Assembly: GCA_944390825.1 (NCBI GenBank)
Contig: CALXRG010000004.1
Location: 1-64,000, forward strand
DNA length: 64,000 nt
Reading direction: 5' to 3'
DNA from: an uncultured Akkermansia sp.
Lineage (GTDB): Bacteria; Verrucomicrobiota; Verrucomicrobiia; Verrucomicrobiales; Akkermansiaceae
Shown in pieces: positions 63,097-64,000 of the stretch. The position numbers and the translations under genes were made by a program. The notes below the pieces were generated by a model. It had not been told where the DNA came from and ran no database searches. It worked only from the letters and a program-made list of their open reading frames with translations. Position 1 is the first letter of the stretch. Every line of letters starts with the position of its first letter.

Positions 63097-64000
63097 CAGG
63101 TGCGGGGGGTAAAGGTTTTCCAGTTTTCGATTACGCGCAAGCCCACACCTTCCGCCAGGGCGCGGCGTGCTCGAGCGACGCATGTGTGACGGTCTGTCTC
63201 CGGTTCGAAGATGCTGATGCAGAGTGCTACGTTAAGCGCGACCATGTCCATCATGGGCTTTGGTCCGCAGCCTGAGAGGATGGCGAGCAGGGTCTCCCTG
63301 GCTTCTTCTGCGGTGTCCACTCTGAGGTCGTCCTCTGAGCCAGCCGGTTCAAAGCCAAGAGCTGCCGGGTCGATTTCCATGGGTTCGACAACGCCTTCCG
63401 TGACAGAATATGCCGTAGCCGGTCCAAAGGTTGTCGCTTCATCGTAACCGCCGGCGCCGCAGAGCACAATGGCCCGCTTGTAGGAGCCCTGCGCCAGCAC
63501 CTCGGCCAATACCGGTACCAGTTCCGGTTTGCTGACGCCCAGCATCATGTGCGTCGGCCGGCTCGGATTGATCAGCGGCCCCAGCAGGTTAAAGAGAGTC
63601 CGGGTGCCCAGGTCTTTGCGGATCGGGCCGATGTTGCGGAAGCTTGGGTGGAAGCGTGGCGCAAACTCAAAGGCGAAGCCGCAGTGGCGCAGGGAATCGC
63701 GGATGCCGGCGGCATCCAGGCTCAACGGATAGCCCAGTGATTCCAACACATCGGCTGCGCCTGAGGAGGACGAGACCGCCCGGTTGCCGTGCTTGACGAC
63801 CTGGTAGCCTAGACCCGCCATGATGATGGCCGTGGCGGTAGAGCAGTTGAAGCTTTTCTTGCCATCGCCGCCGGTGCCGACGATGTCCACGTACTCGCCC
63901 CGGATGCCGTCCACGCACTGTGAGCGCTCCAGCGCGGCCCGCACCGCTGCGGAAACTTCTGTCGTGGTTTCTCCTTTGGCCCGCAGGGTCAGCAGGAAAG
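63096..64000 (-). CDS. trpD: anthranilate phosphoribosyltransferase (5' end beyond window)
   Basis: The reading frame continues to the right edge with TrpD-like residues (FLLTLRAKGETTTEVSAAV), so the internal start near 63944 is not the true one. Conserved elements are DIVGTGGDGKKSFNCSTA, KHGNRAVSSSSGAADVLE, GPIRKDLGTRTLFNLLGPLINP and GVSKPELVPVLAEVL. It joins anthranilate with PRPP. The downstream trpC overlaps by one base. An anthranilate synthase gene probably lies beyond the window. Confidence 0.95.
   Translation of the reverse strand, partial: FLLTLRAKGETTTEVSAAVRAALERSQCVDGIRGEYVDIVGTGGDGKKSFNCSTATAIIMAGLGYQVVKHGNRAVSSSSGAADVLESLGYPLSLDAAGIRDSLRHCGFAFEFAPRFHPSFRNIGPIRKDLGTRTLFNLLGPLINPSRPTHMMLGVSKPELVPVLAEVLAQGSYKRAIVLCGAGGYDEATTFGPATAYSVTEGVVEPMEIDPAALGFEPAGSEDDLRVDTAEEARETLLAILSGCGPKPMMDMVALNVALCISIFEPETDRHTCVARARRALAEGVGLRVIENWKTFTPRT

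Overview
The window is a GC-rich, densely coded stretch of a diderm bacterial chromosome. LptD, an LptF/LptG-type permease, TssJ-type lipoproteins and a GT25 glycosyltransferase all imply an LPS-bearing outer membrane. From the look of the proteins I think a Verrucomicrobiota (PVC) relative is the likeliest host, but no rRNA or tRNA gene is present to prove it. Start codons mostly lack a Shine-Dalgarno sequence, and several -10 boxes lie only 5-9 nt before the start codon, which suggests frequent leaderless mRNAs.

Region 1 (1-2.1 kb): the tail of an unidentified gene, a GT25 glycosyltransferase and an MscS-type channel. Region 2 (2.3-31.9 kb, minus strand): a complete type VI secretion system in one long array, read tssB-tssC-hcp-(intrinsic terminator)-tagJ-tssE-tssF-tssG-tssH-vgrG2-adaptor B-vgrG1-adaptor A-lipoprotein-PAAR-like-tssJ-tssK-tssL-tssM-tssA. 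One good sigma70-type promoter precedes tssB. Sheath and tube genes lie before the terminator; baseplate, unfoldase, spike and membrane-complex genes follow it. The two VgrGs carry long C-terminal extensions, and each is followed by a paralogue of the same cytosolic protein family, so they look like two effector/adaptor modules.

Region 3 (32-49 kb): housekeeping and envelope genes: thiC, a metallophosphoesterase, an LptF/G-like permease overlapping a HAD phosphatase, a DsbD-like reductase, a peptide ABC transporter without its ATPases (binding protein plus two permeases), lysS, a PP2C phosphatase, superoxide dismutase overlapping an HdeD-like membrane protein, and a NadE-like protein that appears to have lost both active sites.

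Region 4 (49-57 kb, minus strand): a GAF/sigma54 activator downstream of lptD, a two-domain acyltransferase (OlsF-like), pdxA with a small membrane protein, and type B ribosomal protein L31. Region 5 (57.5-64 kb): transaldolase, galE, a small HTH-like hypothetical and fmt on the plus strand, then trpD (cut by the window edge)-trpC-trpF on the minus strand. No CRISPR array, insertion sequence, rRNA or tRNA was seen. Short tight tandem duplications (11-18 bp) recur, mostly in spacers.
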